The position numbers and the translations under genes are program-made. Source: Bacteroidota bacterium (GTDB taxonomy: Bacteria; Bacteroidota; Bacteroidia; Bacteroidales; GCA-2748055). Taken from it: 17,347 bases of DNA. Positions within the stretch are counted from its first letter, which is position 1, and every line of letters starts with the position of its first letter. Shown here one piece after another: positions 1-8,829 of this stretch. The stretch covers positions 1-17,347 of the forward strand of contig JAAEOI010000680.1 of NCBI GenBank assembly GCA_024244665.1, given 5' to 3'. Below the pieces are notes generated by a model that made no database searches, was not told the DNA's origin, and saw nothing but the letters and a program-made list of their open reading frames with translations.

Positions 1-96
1 CTCAATTAAAAGAAAAAGAGGCTATATTTAAAGTGCCATGGGTTGCCTAAAACTTGCACATATAGAGTATGAGCAGTCACCTTTGAGGTGTGTCTG

Positions 97-231
97 GAAA
101 TCCGGAAAATGCCAAAAACGGACGTAAACTGTTACGACTACGGTGCTCGCTTTTACGACCCGGCCCTGGGGAGGTGGCATGTGCAAGATCCTCTGACAGA
201 GTATCGCTTTAATCAATCCCCCAATAATTAG
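97..231 (+). pseudogene. RHS repeat-associated core remnant
   Basis: In the frame ending at the TAG at 229-231 the translation reads YDYGARFYDPALGRWHVQDP followed by LTEYRF and SPNN. This is the hallmark of the RHS repeat-associated core domain, which closes large secreted YD-repeat proteins and their toxin tips. Only about 35 residues remain: there is no start codon with upstream YD repeats, and the usual continuation (an SPYNYV-like segment) is cut short by the stop. The stop codon lies inside the left arm of a perfect inverted repeat (225-272). This is a scrap of a larger gene, not a functional protein. The motif match is strong; the left border is uncertain, because the first residues in this frame do not resemble the family. 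Confidence 0.75.
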
Positions 232-272
232 TGCCTCAAAGAAAACACCCGTATTCTTTGAGGCACTAATTA
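225..272. repeat. Perfect 19-bp inverted repeat (hairpin)
   Basis: The left arm TAATTAGTGCCTCAAAGAA (225-243) is exactly complementary to the right arm at 254-272, with a 10-base loop, AACACCCGTA. The outer bases do not extend the pairing. It overlaps the stop codon of the RHS remnant. It could be a strong bidirectional terminator, although no T-run follows on either strand, or a mobile palindromic (REP-like) element that landed in the broken gene. The rest of 273-477 is AT-rich leader with no gene I recognise. Confidence 0.8.
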
Positions 273-477
273 AGTCAACCATATTCAGGCATCGACAGAA
301 GTCCTCGCACACCAGGTAGTTGATCTATGGGTAAGGGGTCCTCGGATTGTTTGTTGCATACTCTCTTTTTCCGTCGTCGAATTTTTCGGATTTCAGAAGG
401 TCAGAAAGTGTTGTTTTTTGGTGTCCCAAATATACAATAATTCAATTTTGAAATGTATCTTGTGTTCTATTCAAACC

Positions 478-951
478 ATGTTTGACCACAAAAAATATCT
501 GGAGCTCTCCATCCGGGAGGCTGCCTTGGGAATGAGGGCTGGTGAGGGAGGGCCTTTCGGGGCCGTAATTGTTTATGACGGTGTCATTATCGGAAAGGGT
601 CATAATACGGTTATTCATTCACACGATCCCACTGCCCATGCCGAGGTAAACGCCATTCGGGATGCCTGTCGAAGGCAAAAAAACCATCACCTGACCGGTG
701 CCACCATCTACTCCAATTTTGAACCTTGCCCCATGTGCCTGTCGGCCATATACTGGGCAGATATCCGGAGCCTCTGGTTCAGCGGCGGACGGAAGGATGC
801 AGATAAGGCCGGGTTCATGGACAGCCACCTTTACAATGAGATTGCCCTGCCATCAGGGTCACGGGAGATCGTCTCCACACAAATCGCCCTGGAAGAGATG
901 GAGCGCTTAATGGAAGAATGGGACCGGATGGAGGGAAGAATTCTTTACTAA
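478..951 (+). CDS. guaD: Guanine deaminase (CMP/dCMP deaminase fold)
   Basis: This cytoplasmic purine-salvage enzyme is expected to convert guanine to xanthine and ammonia. The 157-residue protein matches the short bacterial GuaD type in length. The zinc site is complete: H54-A-E56 (HAEVNAI), with E56 the proton shuttle, and PCPMC with C84 and C87 as zinc ligands. The GGPFGAVIV strand near residue 24 and the C-terminal EWDRMEGRILY tail, which in this family closes over the partner's active site, also fit. I start at the ATG at 478 because an in-frame TTG at 418 would add 20 residues unlike the family. It heads a tight run with the oxidoreductase gene 15 bp downstream. A cytosine or tRNA-adenosine deaminase is less likely, given the PFGAVIV and GFMDS segments. 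Confidence 0.88.
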   Translation: MFDHKKYLELSIREAALGMRAGEGGPFGAVIVYDGVIIGKGHNTVIHSHDPTAHAEVNAIRDACRRQKNHHLTGATIYSNFEPCPMCLSAIYWADIRSLWFSGGRKDADKAGFMDSHLYNEIALPSGSREIVSTQIALEEMERLMEEWDRMEGRILY

Positions 952-966
952 CTAAAAAAAACAGCA

Positions 967-2253
967 ATGAACAGACGTAATTTTCTCGAAAAAACTGCAT
1001 TGGGTGCAGGCGCCATCACCATTCTTCCTCAGAATATCCTGGGGCGTAACCGTTCAATCGCCCCGTCCGACAGGATCAACCTGGGCTATATCGGGGTTGG
1101 GAAAAAGAGTCTGGGTCTTTTAAGGAGTTTCAATGGCTGTCCGGAAACCATAGTCCTGGCTGCCAGCGATGTGGATCAGAAGAAACTGGCCCATTTCAAA
1201 AGCACTGCTGAAGAACTCAACGGGGAAAAACTTAAGGGGGGTGAACAGGAGGTAACTGCCTATGAAAATTACAGGGAACTGCTGGAACGAAAAGACATCG
1301 ATGCAGTTGTCATTGCATCGCCCGACCACTGGCATGCCATGATGGCTGTGGATGCTGCCAAAGCAGGCAAGGATATTTATTGCGAAAAACCCCTGGCGCT
1401 TACTGTGGCCGAAGGAAGGGCCATGGTGGCTGCTACCCGGAAATATGATCGTATTTTTCAGACGGGTAACATGCAACGTTCCTGGAGAAATTTCAGACAT
1501 GCTTGTGAAATGGTTTCAAACGGTTACATCGGTGATGTGAAAGAGGTAAATGTAAATGTGGGAAATCCGGTCATTGCCTGCGATCTGCCCGAGGAGCCTG
1601 TACCCGCTTACCTGAACTGGGATCTGTGGGTTGGGCCCTCCATGTTCAGGGGATACAGCCCGGTGCTCTCACCTCCCATAGAGGACAGGAGCTGGGCCAA
1701 GTGGAGAAGGTACAGAGAATTTGGGGGTGGCGGTGTCACCGACTGGGGTGCTCATATGTTTGACATTGGTCAGTGGGCATTGGGAATGGACAAATCGGGG
1801 CCTGTTGAATTCATCCCGCCCGGGGAACGTGCCACTAAGGGAATGAAAATGATTTATGCCAATGGAGTAGTGATGAATCATGTGGCCTGGGGCGAAAACA
1901 ATGGAGTTCAGTTCCTGGGGTCAGAGGGAAAGATTGAGGTGAGCCGTGAGTTTTACCGCTCAGATATCCAGGGGCTTACAGAATTTGAATTGAAAGAGAA
2001 TGATCAGCCATTATACAAAAGCGAGAACCATTATCAGGACTGGATAGATGCCATAAAGAAGAGGACCCGGCCGGTAGCAGATGTAGAGACCGGGCACCGT
2101 ACTTCCTCTCTGTGCAACATTGTAAATATGGCCTATACCCTGGAGAGACCCCTTAAGTGGGCACCGGCCCATGAACAGTTCATCGATGACAACGATGCGA
2201 ACAGTATGCTTTCTAGAGCGTTTAGAGGTAAATGGGATTTTACCGATTATTAA
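967..2253 (+). CDS. Tat-exported Gfo/Idh/MocA family oxidoreductase 1
   Basis: This 428-residue NAD(P)-dependent sugar or cyclitol dehydrogenase belongs to the Gfo/Idh/MocA family. The N terminus MNRRNFLEK followed by a small-residue stretch ending near ILG (residue 26) is a Tat-type leader, so the protein probably folds with its cofactor in the cytoplasm and acts in the periplasm. A Rossmann turn YIGVGKKS lies at 41-48. The catalytic CEKP motif is at 139-142 (K141), and TDWGAH at 258-263 supplies the conserved Asp and His of the active site. The substrate cannot be read from sequence; relatives oxidise sugars or inositols, or take part in 3-keto-sugar chemistry. It sits 15 bp after guaD and 21 bp before the PKD surface protein, so co-transcription is likely, although no pathway obviously links them. 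Confidence 0.88.
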   Translation: MNRRNFLEKTALGAGAITILPQNILGRNRSIAPSDRINLGYIGVGKKSLGLLRSFNGCPETIVLAASDVDQKKLAHFKSTAEELNGEKLKGGEQEVTAYENYRELLERKDIDAVVIASPDHWHAMMAVDAAKAGKDIYCEKPLALTVAEGRAMVAATRKYDRIFQTGNMQRSWRNFRHACEMVSNGYIGDVKEVNVNVGNPVIACDLPEEPVPAYLNWDLWVGPSMFRGYSPVLSPPIEDRSWAKWRRYREFGGGGVTDWGAHMFDIGQWALGMDKSGPVEFIPPGERATKGMKMIYANGVVMNHVAWGENNGVQFLGSEGKIEVSREFYRSDIQGLTEFELKENDQPLYKSENHYQDWIDAIKKRTRPVADVETGHRTSSLCNIVNMAYTLERPLKWAPAHEQFIDDNDANSMLSRAFRGKWDFTDY

Positions 2254-2274
2254 TTAATTTCGTAAATTTCAGAT

Positions 2275-5211
2275 ATGAAAAGTCGTGCAGCCTTACCTAT
2301 CCTGTTGTTCTTTATTTCATTTCTCCCTTTTCATGGGCTAGCACAGCAATGCACTCCAGTATCCAAAGCAAACGACATTAACCCAGATCAGCTCTGCTCA
2401 CCCGTTGAAGTGGTTACGTGGGAAGTTAGCTATTCAGGAGTTGATGCTTCTGTAACTACAGTTGAAATCTATATTGACTGGGATGACGGCAATACTCAAA
2501 CCTATCCGACCACTCAATCGCCAGGCAGGGTTTTTACAGCCATCGCCAACCATACCTACGCCTCAACGGACGATAAGTGCAACTTCAAGCCCACGGCTAC
2601 CATGGAAGTGGACGGAACCAGGTGTACTTCCCAGTGGCAGGAACAGATCGTAACCATCTGGGATGTGGATAATAAAAACGGCGCCTATGTGCGTGCCAGT
2701 CCAAGCGTCTACCCAGTCTGTATAGGCGATGGAGCTTCCATGAGGTTCTATGACGATACGAGATACAATTGTGTACCCCCCCAGGAGGAGGACAACCGCA
2801 ATGAAAGCACCCGTTGGATACAGTGGGTATATGGCACCAACCACGGTGATGCAAACGACATGACAAGCTCCGGATCGGATGTGCTTGTGAATAACTCCAC
2901 CCGGGCCTGGCCCTACTCCACTCCGGTCAAGACCCTGCCAGGCCCCAGCTGGGGATCCAGTGAAAGGAGTCTGACCATTGCGGTGGATGATGACAAGCTG
3001 ATCGGGCAAGAGTTTGAGGTGGAGCTCCGGTATTGGAACTACTGCAACAAGTGGACCGACGGAGCAGCACCGGTTATCGACAGGTCGGTAATCAGGATTG
3101 TCGGCTTGCCCGACGCTACCATTGATCCGGCAGGCCCGGTGTGTGAATTCGGGACTGATCTCCATCTCACTGCAGCAGACGGAGGAGGGGCCTGGAGCGG
3201 AGCCGGAATCACAGACACTGCAGCTGGTACATTCTCTCCTTTTATTGCCGGCCCGGGCTTCCAGTCGGTTCATTACGCAATTACCGACGGCAGCGGGTGC
3301 TTTGACGAAGACGATGCACTAATTGAAGTCTTTGATGCACCGGACGCGACAATTACCCCCGTCGACCCGGTCTGTTTCGGCGATGCCCCCTTTAACATGA
3401 TCGCTGCCACCAGCCCGGGGATCTGGGCAGGCACCGGTATCACCAGCGGCACCGACGGGACCTTCTCACCGGCTGTTGCGGGATTCGGATCTTATGAAAT
3501 CACCTATAAAACCGCGACAGACACATCGGGTTGTTTTGGAGTCGATACAACTATTATGCATGTGGTACCCCCTCCCTTTGCCGTCATCCTCACACCCGAT
3601 TCAGCCTGGTGCCAGCAGGAAACCAACGGCTCCATTGGCACCATTCTATTCACCGGTCTCGATACTTCACTGTTTGACCTGATATATGAAGCCAGGGGAA
3701 TTCTCGACACCCTATTCAGCATGAGCTCAGATACATTCGATCTGTTTCTGAACAACATGCCGGGCGAAAACCTTTATGTTTTGAAAAAGGTGATCGAACA
3801 CCACGGAACAAACTCCTGTGAGACCATAGTGGATGATACACTTCGCATGACTGTCTATACAAGTCCTCCAGCAATCTTCACCATTGGTGATGTGGACTAT
3901 TGCAGTCCGGTCGAAGTCCGTTTTGATGCTGTTGAAGGTTATAACAGTTACTCATGGAATTTCGGGGACGGGGATAGCGATGAGTCTAGTTCCAACCAGA
4001 TATCACATATCTTCAGATACGATTACACCGATAACTTTTTTATCGAAGAGGGTGATACCGTATACGATCTTTCACGACACGATACACTTTTCCATATTAC
4101 CATGCATGCCGAAACCATTCATGGGTGCACCGGCGAATTTGAGGATAGTATCCGGATCTATCCAAATCCGAGGGCGGACTTCTTTGTCTCTCCCCTTCTG
4201 CAGAACCATCCTGATTCATTGGTATACCTGATAAACCTTAGTTCTGTGGGCCCGTGGGATTACTACTGGGATTTCGGCGACTCAATCAACAGTGATCTTA
4301 AGGATCCCAACGAGCATATATTTGAAAACTGGGGCATCTTCGATATCAGCCTGGCGACCTACAGTCCATTCTGCGCCGATACCGTTGTAAAAAGGGTGCA
4401 GATCATGCCTCCTCCGCCTGTGTCCGGTTTTGAACCGGATACTTTCGGATGTCCGCCACTCAGCATCACATTTAGTAATTACAGCCTTTATGCTGATACC
4501 TATATCTGGGATTTTGGTGACGGGAAGTTCTCATCTGACCGTGAGCCCACACACACCTTCTACGACAGCAGGGAACATATTGTGAGGCTGCGTGCATTGG
4601 GCCTGTCCGGAACCGACACCACGCAACGGAAGGTCCTGGTCTACGAGCCTCCGCTGGCCATATTTGACATCTACCCGAGATCATCCAGAAACTTGAAACA
4701 GACCTTTAAGTTCACCAACAATTCGGTTGGGGCCAGTTATTACCTCTGGGATTTTGGTGACGGGACTACCTCTTCGGATGCGGAACCTGCCCATATTTAT
4801 GAGGATTCCGGGAGTTATACCATTTCCCTGTACGTATGGAGTGACCAGGATTGCGTCGACACCCTTATTATGGACAACGTTATCACGGTAAGGGCAGGCG
4901 AGGGTTTCATCGACTTCCCGAATGCATTTGCATGGAACGGGTCCGGACCCACCGGAGGGGGCTGGTCGGAAGGCACGATCGACAATACCGTATTCCACCC
5001 TAAAGTAGTCAATGCAAAAACATTCAGGATGGTAATATACACCCGTTGGGGTGAACAGATCTTCGAATCCAACGACCTCTACATAGGCTGGGACGGCTAC
5101 ATGAAAGGAGGTATCCTTGCCACCGAAGGGGTCTACGTGTGGAAAGCCTGGATCAAATATGTTGACGGAGTCGAAGAAATTACAATGGGCGATATCACCT
5201 TCTTACACTAA
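2275..5211 (+). CDS. PKD-repeat surface protein with gliding/T9SS type B C-terminal domain
   Basis: This large cell-surface protein (978 residues) has a Sec signal peptide (roughly residues 1-23, ending FHGLAQ). Two similar Ig-like modules occupy about 275-430; each carries a W-x-G-x-GI-T segment followed by GTFSP and a late SGCF. At least four PKD-type modules follow, marked by WNFGDG (~561), YYWDFGD (~663), YIWDFGDG (~742) and YLWDFGDG (~822). The last ~100 residues contain FPNAF, YTRWGEQIFES, GWDGY and GVYVWKAWIKY, which match the gliding-motility/CHU_C type B tail used for type IX secretion and surface attachment. No catalytic domain is recognised, so an adhesion or scaffold role is inferred. 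asnA begins 7 bp after its stop. Confidence 0.88.
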   Translation: MKSRAALPILLFFISFLPFHGLAQQCTPVSKANDINPDQLCSPVEVVTWEVSYSGVDASVTTVEIYIDWDDGNTQTYPTTQSPGRVFTAIANHTYASTDDKCNFKPTATMEVDGTRCTSQWQEQIVTIWDVDNKNGAYVRASPSVYPVCIGDGASMRFYDDTRYNCVPPQEEDNRNESTRWIQWVYGTNHGDANDMTSSGSDVLVNNSTRAWPYSTPVKTLPGPSWGSSERSLTIAVDDDKLIGQEFEVELRYWNYCNKWTDGAAPVIDRSVIRIVGLPDATIDPAGPVCEFGTDLHLTAADGGGAWSGAGITDTAAGTFSPFIAGPGFQSVHYAITDGSGCFDEDDALIEVFDAPDATITPVDPVCFGDAPFNMIAATSPGIWAGTGITSGTDGTFSPAVAGFGSYEITYKTATDTSGCFGVDTTIMHVVPPPFAVILTPDSAWCQQETNGSIGTILFTGLDTSLFDLIYEARGILDTLFSMSSDTFDLFLNNMPGENLYVLKKVIEHHGTNSCETIVDDTLRMTVYTSPPAIFTIGDVDYCSPVEVRFDAVEGYNSYSWNFGDGDSDESSSNQISHIFRYDYTDNFFIEEGDTVYDLSRHDTLFHITMHAETIHGCTGEFEDSIRIYPNPRADFFVSPLLQNHPDSLVYLINLSSVGPWDYYWDFGDSINSDLKDPNEHIFENWGIFDISLATYSPFCADTVVKRVQIMPPPPVSGFEPDTFGCPPLSITFSNYSLYADTYIWDFGDGKFSSDREPTHTFYDSREHIVRLRALGLSGTDTTQRKVLVYEPPLAIFDIYPRSSRNLKQTFKFTNNSVGASYYLWDFGDGTTSSDAEPAHIYEDSGSYTISLYVWSDQDCVDTLIMDNVITVRAGEGFIDFPNAFAWNGSGPTGGGWSEGTIDNTVFHPKVVNAKTFRMVIYTRWGEQIFESNDLYIGWDGYMKGGILATEGVYVWKAWIKYVDGVEEITMGDITFLH

Positions 5212-5218
5212 CAATACA

Positions 5219-6253
5219 ATGAAACTGTACATTCCTCCCAAATACAAATCCATACTGAATCTGAAGGAATCTGAAAAGGCCATTAAGCTGGTGAAGGATT
5301 TTTTCGAAATGAACCTTGCGGCCGAACTGAAACTCAGACGAGTTACAGCACCTCTGTTTGTCCAGCAGGGAACGGGGATTAATGATGACCTGAACGGCAC
5401 CGAGCGCCCTGTATCGTTCGAGGTAAAGGATATGGAGGGAACCACGGCCGAAATCGTGCACTCTCTGGCCAAGTGGAAAAGGATGATGTTGGCCGACTAC
5501 GAGATTGCCAACGGGTACGGGATCTATACCGATATGAATGCTCTCCGGCCAGACGAGGAGCTTGACAACATCCACTCCATCTATGTGGACCAGTGGGACT
5601 GGGAAAAAATTCTACTGCCCGAGGAGCGCACAATCAGCTACCTGAAAAAGATTGTCCGGTCCATCTACTCGGTGATCATACGAACAGAATTTGTGGTGTA
5701 TGAGAACCACCCTGATATTGTACCCACGCTGCCCGATGATATCCACTTCATCCATGCTGAGGAGCTCCTGGAGCGCTACCCCGACCTGAATCCTAAGGAG
5801 AGGGAGCACGAAATTGCAAAGGAGCACGGGGCGGTATTTATCATCGGCATCGGCGCAGCGCTTAAAAATGGTATGGCCCACGACGGAAGGGCTCCGGACT
5901 ACGACGACTGGTCGACCAAAACCGAAAACGGATTCCGTGGACTGAATGGGGATATTGTGGTATGGAACCCGATCCTTGAAAGTGCCTTTGAGCTGTCTTC
6001 CATGGGGATCAGGGTGGATAAAGAGGCCCTGGTCAGGCAGCTGGATATCGCGGATAAAAAAGAGAGGAAAGAGCTACTCTTTCATAAAAGGCTCCTGGCT
6101 GGTGAATACCCCGAAGCAGTGGGTGGAGGAATCGGTCAGTCGCGTCTCTGCATGTACTTCCTGAAAAAGGCACACATTGGAGAGGTCCAGGCCAGCCTCT
6201 GGCCGGGACAGATGCATGACCACTGCCGGAAATCAGGAATTATCCTTATGTAA
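5219..6253 (+). CDS. asnA: Aspartate--ammonia ligase
   Basis: AsnA makes asparagine from aspartate, ammonia and ATP (to AMP and PPi) in the cytoplasm, using a class II aminoacyl-tRNA-synthetase-like fold. The 344-residue length is normal for the family. Visible landmarks are ELKLRRVTAPLFVQ (36-49), SFEVKDM, VHSLAKWKR (80-88), VDQWDWEK (123-130), HDGRAPDYDDW (221-231) and the motif-3-like ATP-site segment GGGIGQSRL (302-310). I start at the ATG at 5219, 7 bp after the PKD gene's stop; an in-frame upstream start at 5117 would overlap that gene by about 95 bp and add residues foreign to the family. Linkage to a surface-protein gene is unusual and probably reflects simple operon packing. Confidence 0.95.
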   Translation: MKLYIPPKYKSILNLKESEKAIKLVKDFFEMNLAAELKLRRVTAPLFVQQGTGINDDLNGTERPVSFEVKDMEGTTAEIVHSLAKWKRMMLADYEIANGYGIYTDMNALRPDEELDNIHSIYVDQWDWEKILLPEERTISYLKKIVRSIYSVIIRTEFVVYENHPDIVPTLPDDIHFIHAEELLERYPDLNPKEREHEIAKEHGAVFIIGIGAALKNGMAHDGRAPDYDDWSTKTENGFRGLNGDIVVWNPILESAFELSSMGIRVDKEALVRQLDIADKKERKELLFHKRLLAGEYPEAVGGGIGQSRLCMYFLKKAHIGEVQASLWPGQMHDHCRKSGIILM

Positions 6254-6265
6254 GCCTCCTAGCTG

Positions 6266-6370
6266 ATGCTTCTCATCATCCTGATTTTACTCAGTGTTGT
6301 ACTCATTTATATTACCACCTCCAGGTACAGGGTTCACCCTTTCCTGGCAATTCTCTTTGTGGCCTTTGGT
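6266..6370 (+). pseudogene. GntP-type permease N-terminal remnant
   Basis: An ORF starting at the ATG at 6266, 12 bp after asnA, opens with MLLIILILLSVVLIY and then TTSRYRVHPFLAILFVAFG. This closely resembles the first transmembrane helix and following HPFLAL segment of GntP-family gluconate/H+ symporters. After about 35 residues the similarity stops, and the same frame runs straight into a piece of an alpha-L-rhamnosidase. The other ~400 residues of the permease are missing. The family call rests on pattern recognition of a short stretch and is moderate. Confidence 0.6.
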
Positions 6371-6621
6371 AATGATTACATCGAACAACTGAGACCATGG
6401 AAGGAGATGAGTGACAAGGGCCTCACCACCTGGGAGAGCTGGAGCATTTTTCCGCCTCCATGCCCCATCCCAACGGCACTATCCGGGTCCTCTACAATCA
6501 TAAACCGGAAATGGAACTTGAGGCTACTTTTGAACTGCCCCCCGGAACCACAGGCCAGATCTGGTAGGGCAGTGAAAGCAGGATGCTTTCACCGGGCAAA
6601 CAAAACATGATCCTGAAATGA
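6371..6621 (+). pseudogene. GH78 alpha-L-rhamnosidase C-terminal remnant
   Basis: Piece A (6371-~6441) is in the frame of the GntP remnant and reads YIEQLRPWKEMSDKGLTTWES, like the end of the alpha/alpha-barrel catalytic domain of GH78 enzymes. Piece B (~6442-6621) is in the -1 frame and reads EHFSASMPHPNGTIRVLY, then FELPPGTTGQIW, a TAG stop at 6565-6567, and LSPGKQNMILK to a TGA at 6619-6621. Piece B fits the C-terminal beta domain of the same family. The catalytic region is absent, the stretch expected between A and B is missing, the frame is shifted and one stop interrupts the tail. Four separate lesions make this a decayed gene, not a sequencing slip. Confidence 0.7.
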
Positions 6622-6758
6622 GAAAGATAGGGAGGTTGATCATCTTCCCGGAAGAATCGGGAGTGGAGAAGTGGAAGAGGATTCCTAAACAACTGGGACC
6701 GGAAAATATAACTTTGATTAATATTACAGACCAAAAAACATCAACCCATGAAAGGTAA
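6618..6758 (+). CDS. Short unrecognised ORF, possibly a remnant
   Basis: A 46-codon frame starts at the ATG overlapping the TGA of the rhamnosidase remnant (ATGA) and begins MRKIGRLIIFPEESGVEKW. It ends at 6758, 11 bp inside the following peptidase gene. I do not recognise a family. The 4-bp start/stop overlap is typical of a real operon gene, but the ORF is short, contains the likely promoter of the peptidase and sits in decayed DNA. It is more likely the beginning of a lost gene, or chance. Confidence 0.25.
   Translation: MRKIGRLIIFPEESGVEKWKRIPKQLGPENITLINITDQKTSTHER
6709..6716 (+). promoter_or_regulatory. Probable -7 box for the S9 peptidase gene
   Basis: TAACTTTG matches the Bacteroidota -7 consensus TAnnTTTG exactly. 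It lies 31 bp before the peptidase ATG, giving a short AT-rich leader. No clear TTTG-type -33 element is visible upstream, so this is a moderate prediction. Confidence 0.45.
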
Positions 6759-8817
6759 TTTTCCCCGAACAAGATTCATTTTCACTACTCTCACATTACT
6801 TTTCACCCTTGGTGCTCTTGCGCAGGGCCCTCTGACAGCATTTGATCTGCTGACCCTGAAGTCAGCCGACAACCTGCAGATCAGTCCCGACGGAACCGAA
6901 GTCATCTACTCGGTAAGCACCCCCAGGGGTCCCAACGAAGAACCCGGCAGTTCACACACAACCTACCTCAGGATGAAGATTAAAAATGGAACTCCCACTC
7001 CGCTCTTTGGTGAGGGTATCGAGGGAAGCTCCCCACAGTTCAGTCCGGATGGCAAACTAATTGGCTTTCTGCGCGCAGGTGAAGAAGAGTCCAACCAGGT
7101 CTGGTACATGAATGTCTCGGGCGGAGAAATCTCAAAGCTTACCGATGCTCCCGGCGGAGTCTCCTATTTTAGATGGCAGCCGGGCAAAAACGGAATCGCC
7201 TACCTGTCACAAACCCCGGTCTCTGAAATGGAGAAAGAGTTGAATGAGCGTGGCTATGGGTTTATCTTCTATGAGGAGAACCTGAAAAACAGCAATCTCT
7301 TTCTTGCAGAATATGACGACAACCTGAACCAGACAGGTGTGATACAACTGACCTCAGGGGCACAGGCCTGGGACTTTGAATTCGACCGGCAGGGGACAAT
7401 GATTGCAGCCAGCATCTCCCCCAAAAACCTCATCGACCAGAAATACATGTTCCGCCGCATCTACCTGGTGAATCCGGAGACAGGCGAACGAAACCAGGTC
7501 TCCAAAAATGAAGGAAAACTGGGCAACTACCAGTTCAGCCCTGACGGAACCAGGCTTGCCTATGCTGCAGCGCTGAATCTGAATGACCATTCTGTGAGCC
7601 AGGCATTCGTAGTTGAGATTTCCAGCGGGAAGGTGATTAATCTGACTCCCGGAAGTTTCAGGGGGCACATTAGCTGGGTAAACTGGAAAGACGATAAGCA
7701 TCTGCTCTACTACTCCGAAGAGGGAGTCTACCCAAAACTGAGTACTGTGCCGGTAAAAGGAGGTAAAAGGAAAACTCTGCTGGACGCCGCTAAAAGCGGG
7801 ATCATTTTCAGCACCCCAAATTTTGACAAGGATATCACTCAGTTTGTCTTCACAGGTTCAAGCCCTGGCGAAAAGGCAAACCTCTATTCGTGGGATGGAA
7901 AGGGAGAGCTGCAGGAGCTCACCAACCTGAATCCCCAACTGAAGCAGAAAGCACTGGGGAAACAGGAGGTGATCCGTTACAAGGCAAGGGACGGAGTGGA
8001 AATTGAAGGAATCGTGATCCACCCGGTAGGATATGAATCAGGGCTGAAATATCCCCTGGTGGTATATGTGCACGGCGGACCTGAATCGCATCACTCCAAC
8101 GGCTGGTTGAGCCGATACTCCACCCCCGGACAGGTGATGGCAGGAAAGGGTTACCTGGTCCTCCACCTGAACTACAGGGCAAGCACCGGTTACGGCGTAC
8201 CCTTTGGCATGGTGGGATTCGAAGACCCCGCAGGAATAGAGTTTGACGATATTGCCGACGGCATCGACTGGATGGTGGAGACTAAGGGAGCGGACCGGGA
8301 GAGGGTCGGCATGGCAGGCGGCTCATACGGCGGATACGCCTCGGGCTGGTTTGCCACTTACTACACAAAATATGTGAAGGCAGTCTGCATGTTCGTGGGA
8401 ATCAGTAACAGAATAAGTAAAAGAGGCACCACCGACATTTCCTACGAGGAGCTGTATGTCCATTCAGGTAAACCCCTTGAAGAGATGTGGCAGCTCGACC
8501 TTGAGAGAAGCCCCATCTACTGGGCTCATCAAAGTAAAACCGCCACCCTGATCTACGGGGGAGCTGCCGATACCCGTGTCCACCCCTCACAGAGCTTCGA
8601 GCTTCACCGCCGGATGAAAATGAACAACCACCCGGCAGTCAGGCTGGTGCAGTACCCCGGTGAAGGCCATGGAAATCGCATGCAGGTGGGCCAGATCGAT
8701 GTAATATACCGCCAGATGGAATGGCTCGACTGGTATGTACGTGACCTGAAGCCCCTGGACGGCCCCATGCCACGCCTGGATATCAGTGACCGCTACGGCC
8801 TTGATTGGCAGCATTAG
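6748..8817 (+). CDS. Exported S9 family serine peptidase (DPP-IV / acylaminoacyl-peptidase type)
   Basis: This 689-residue prolyl-oligopeptidase-family peptidase has a Sec signal peptide ending GALA-Q at residues 22-26, so it acts in the periplasm or at the outer surface. Residues ~30-410 form a WD40-like beta-propeller that filters access to the active site; QISPDGTEVIYSV, PQFSPDGKLIGFL and YQFSPDGTRLAYA are typical blades. The alpha/beta-hydrolase domain follows at about 415-660 with a full triad: S526 in GGSYGGYA, D608 in GAADTRVHPSQS and H641 in YPGEGHGN. YVHGGPESH (~445) supplies the oxyanion region. It probably trims short peptides for uptake. Which N-terminal residues it prefers cannot be decided from the sequence. 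A terminator-like hairpin follows the gene. Confidence 0.92.
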   Translation: MKGNFPRTRFIFTTLTLLFTLGALAQGPLTAFDLLTLKSADNLQISPDGTEVIYSVSTPRGPNEEPGSSHTTYLRMKIKNGTPTPLFGEGIEGSSPQFSPDGKLIGFLRAGEEESNQVWYMNVSGGEISKLTDAPGGVSYFRWQPGKNGIAYLSQTPVSEMEKELNERGYGFIFYEENLKNSNLFLAEYDDNLNQTGVIQLTSGAQAWDFEFDRQGTMIAASISPKNLIDQKYMFRRIYLVNPETGERNQVSKNEGKLGNYQFSPDGTRLAYAAALNLNDHSVSQAFVVEISSGKVINLTPGSFRGHISWVNWKDDKHLLYYSEEGVYPKLSTVPVKGGKRKTLLDAAKSGIIFSTPNFDKDITQFVFTGSSPGEKANLYSWDGKGELQELTNLNPQLKQKALGKQEVIRYKARDGVEIEGIVIHPVGYESGLKYPLVVYVHGGPESHHSNGWLSRYSTPGQVMAGKGYLVLHLNYRASTGYGVPFGMVGFEDPAGIEFDDIADGIDWMVETKGADRERVGMAGGSYGGYASGWFATYYTKYVKAVCMFVGISNRISKRGTTDISYEELYVHSGKPLEEMWQLDLERSPIYWAHQSKTATLIYGGAADTRVHPSQSFELHRRMKMNNHPAVRLVQYPGEGHGNRMQVGQIDVIYRQMEWLDWYVRDLKPLDGPMPRLDISDRYGLDWQH

Positions 8818-8829
8818 ACTCCTCGCTGA

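Noticed and set aside
28..312. 94-codon minus-strand ORF over the RHS remnant and hairpin
   Set aside because: It is antisense to the clear RHS motif, runs through both arms of the inverted repeat and shows no family resemblance.
450..459. Promoter-like CAATTTTG before guaD
   Set aside because: One base off the TAnnTTTG box, and no spaced upstream TTTG element was convincing; the region is generally AT-rich.
2563..3273. 236-codon minus-strand ORF inside the PKD surface protein gene
   Set aside because: The length reflects codon bias of the sense gene. Its translation is low in recognisable structure and the sense frame has signal peptide, repeats and secretion tail.
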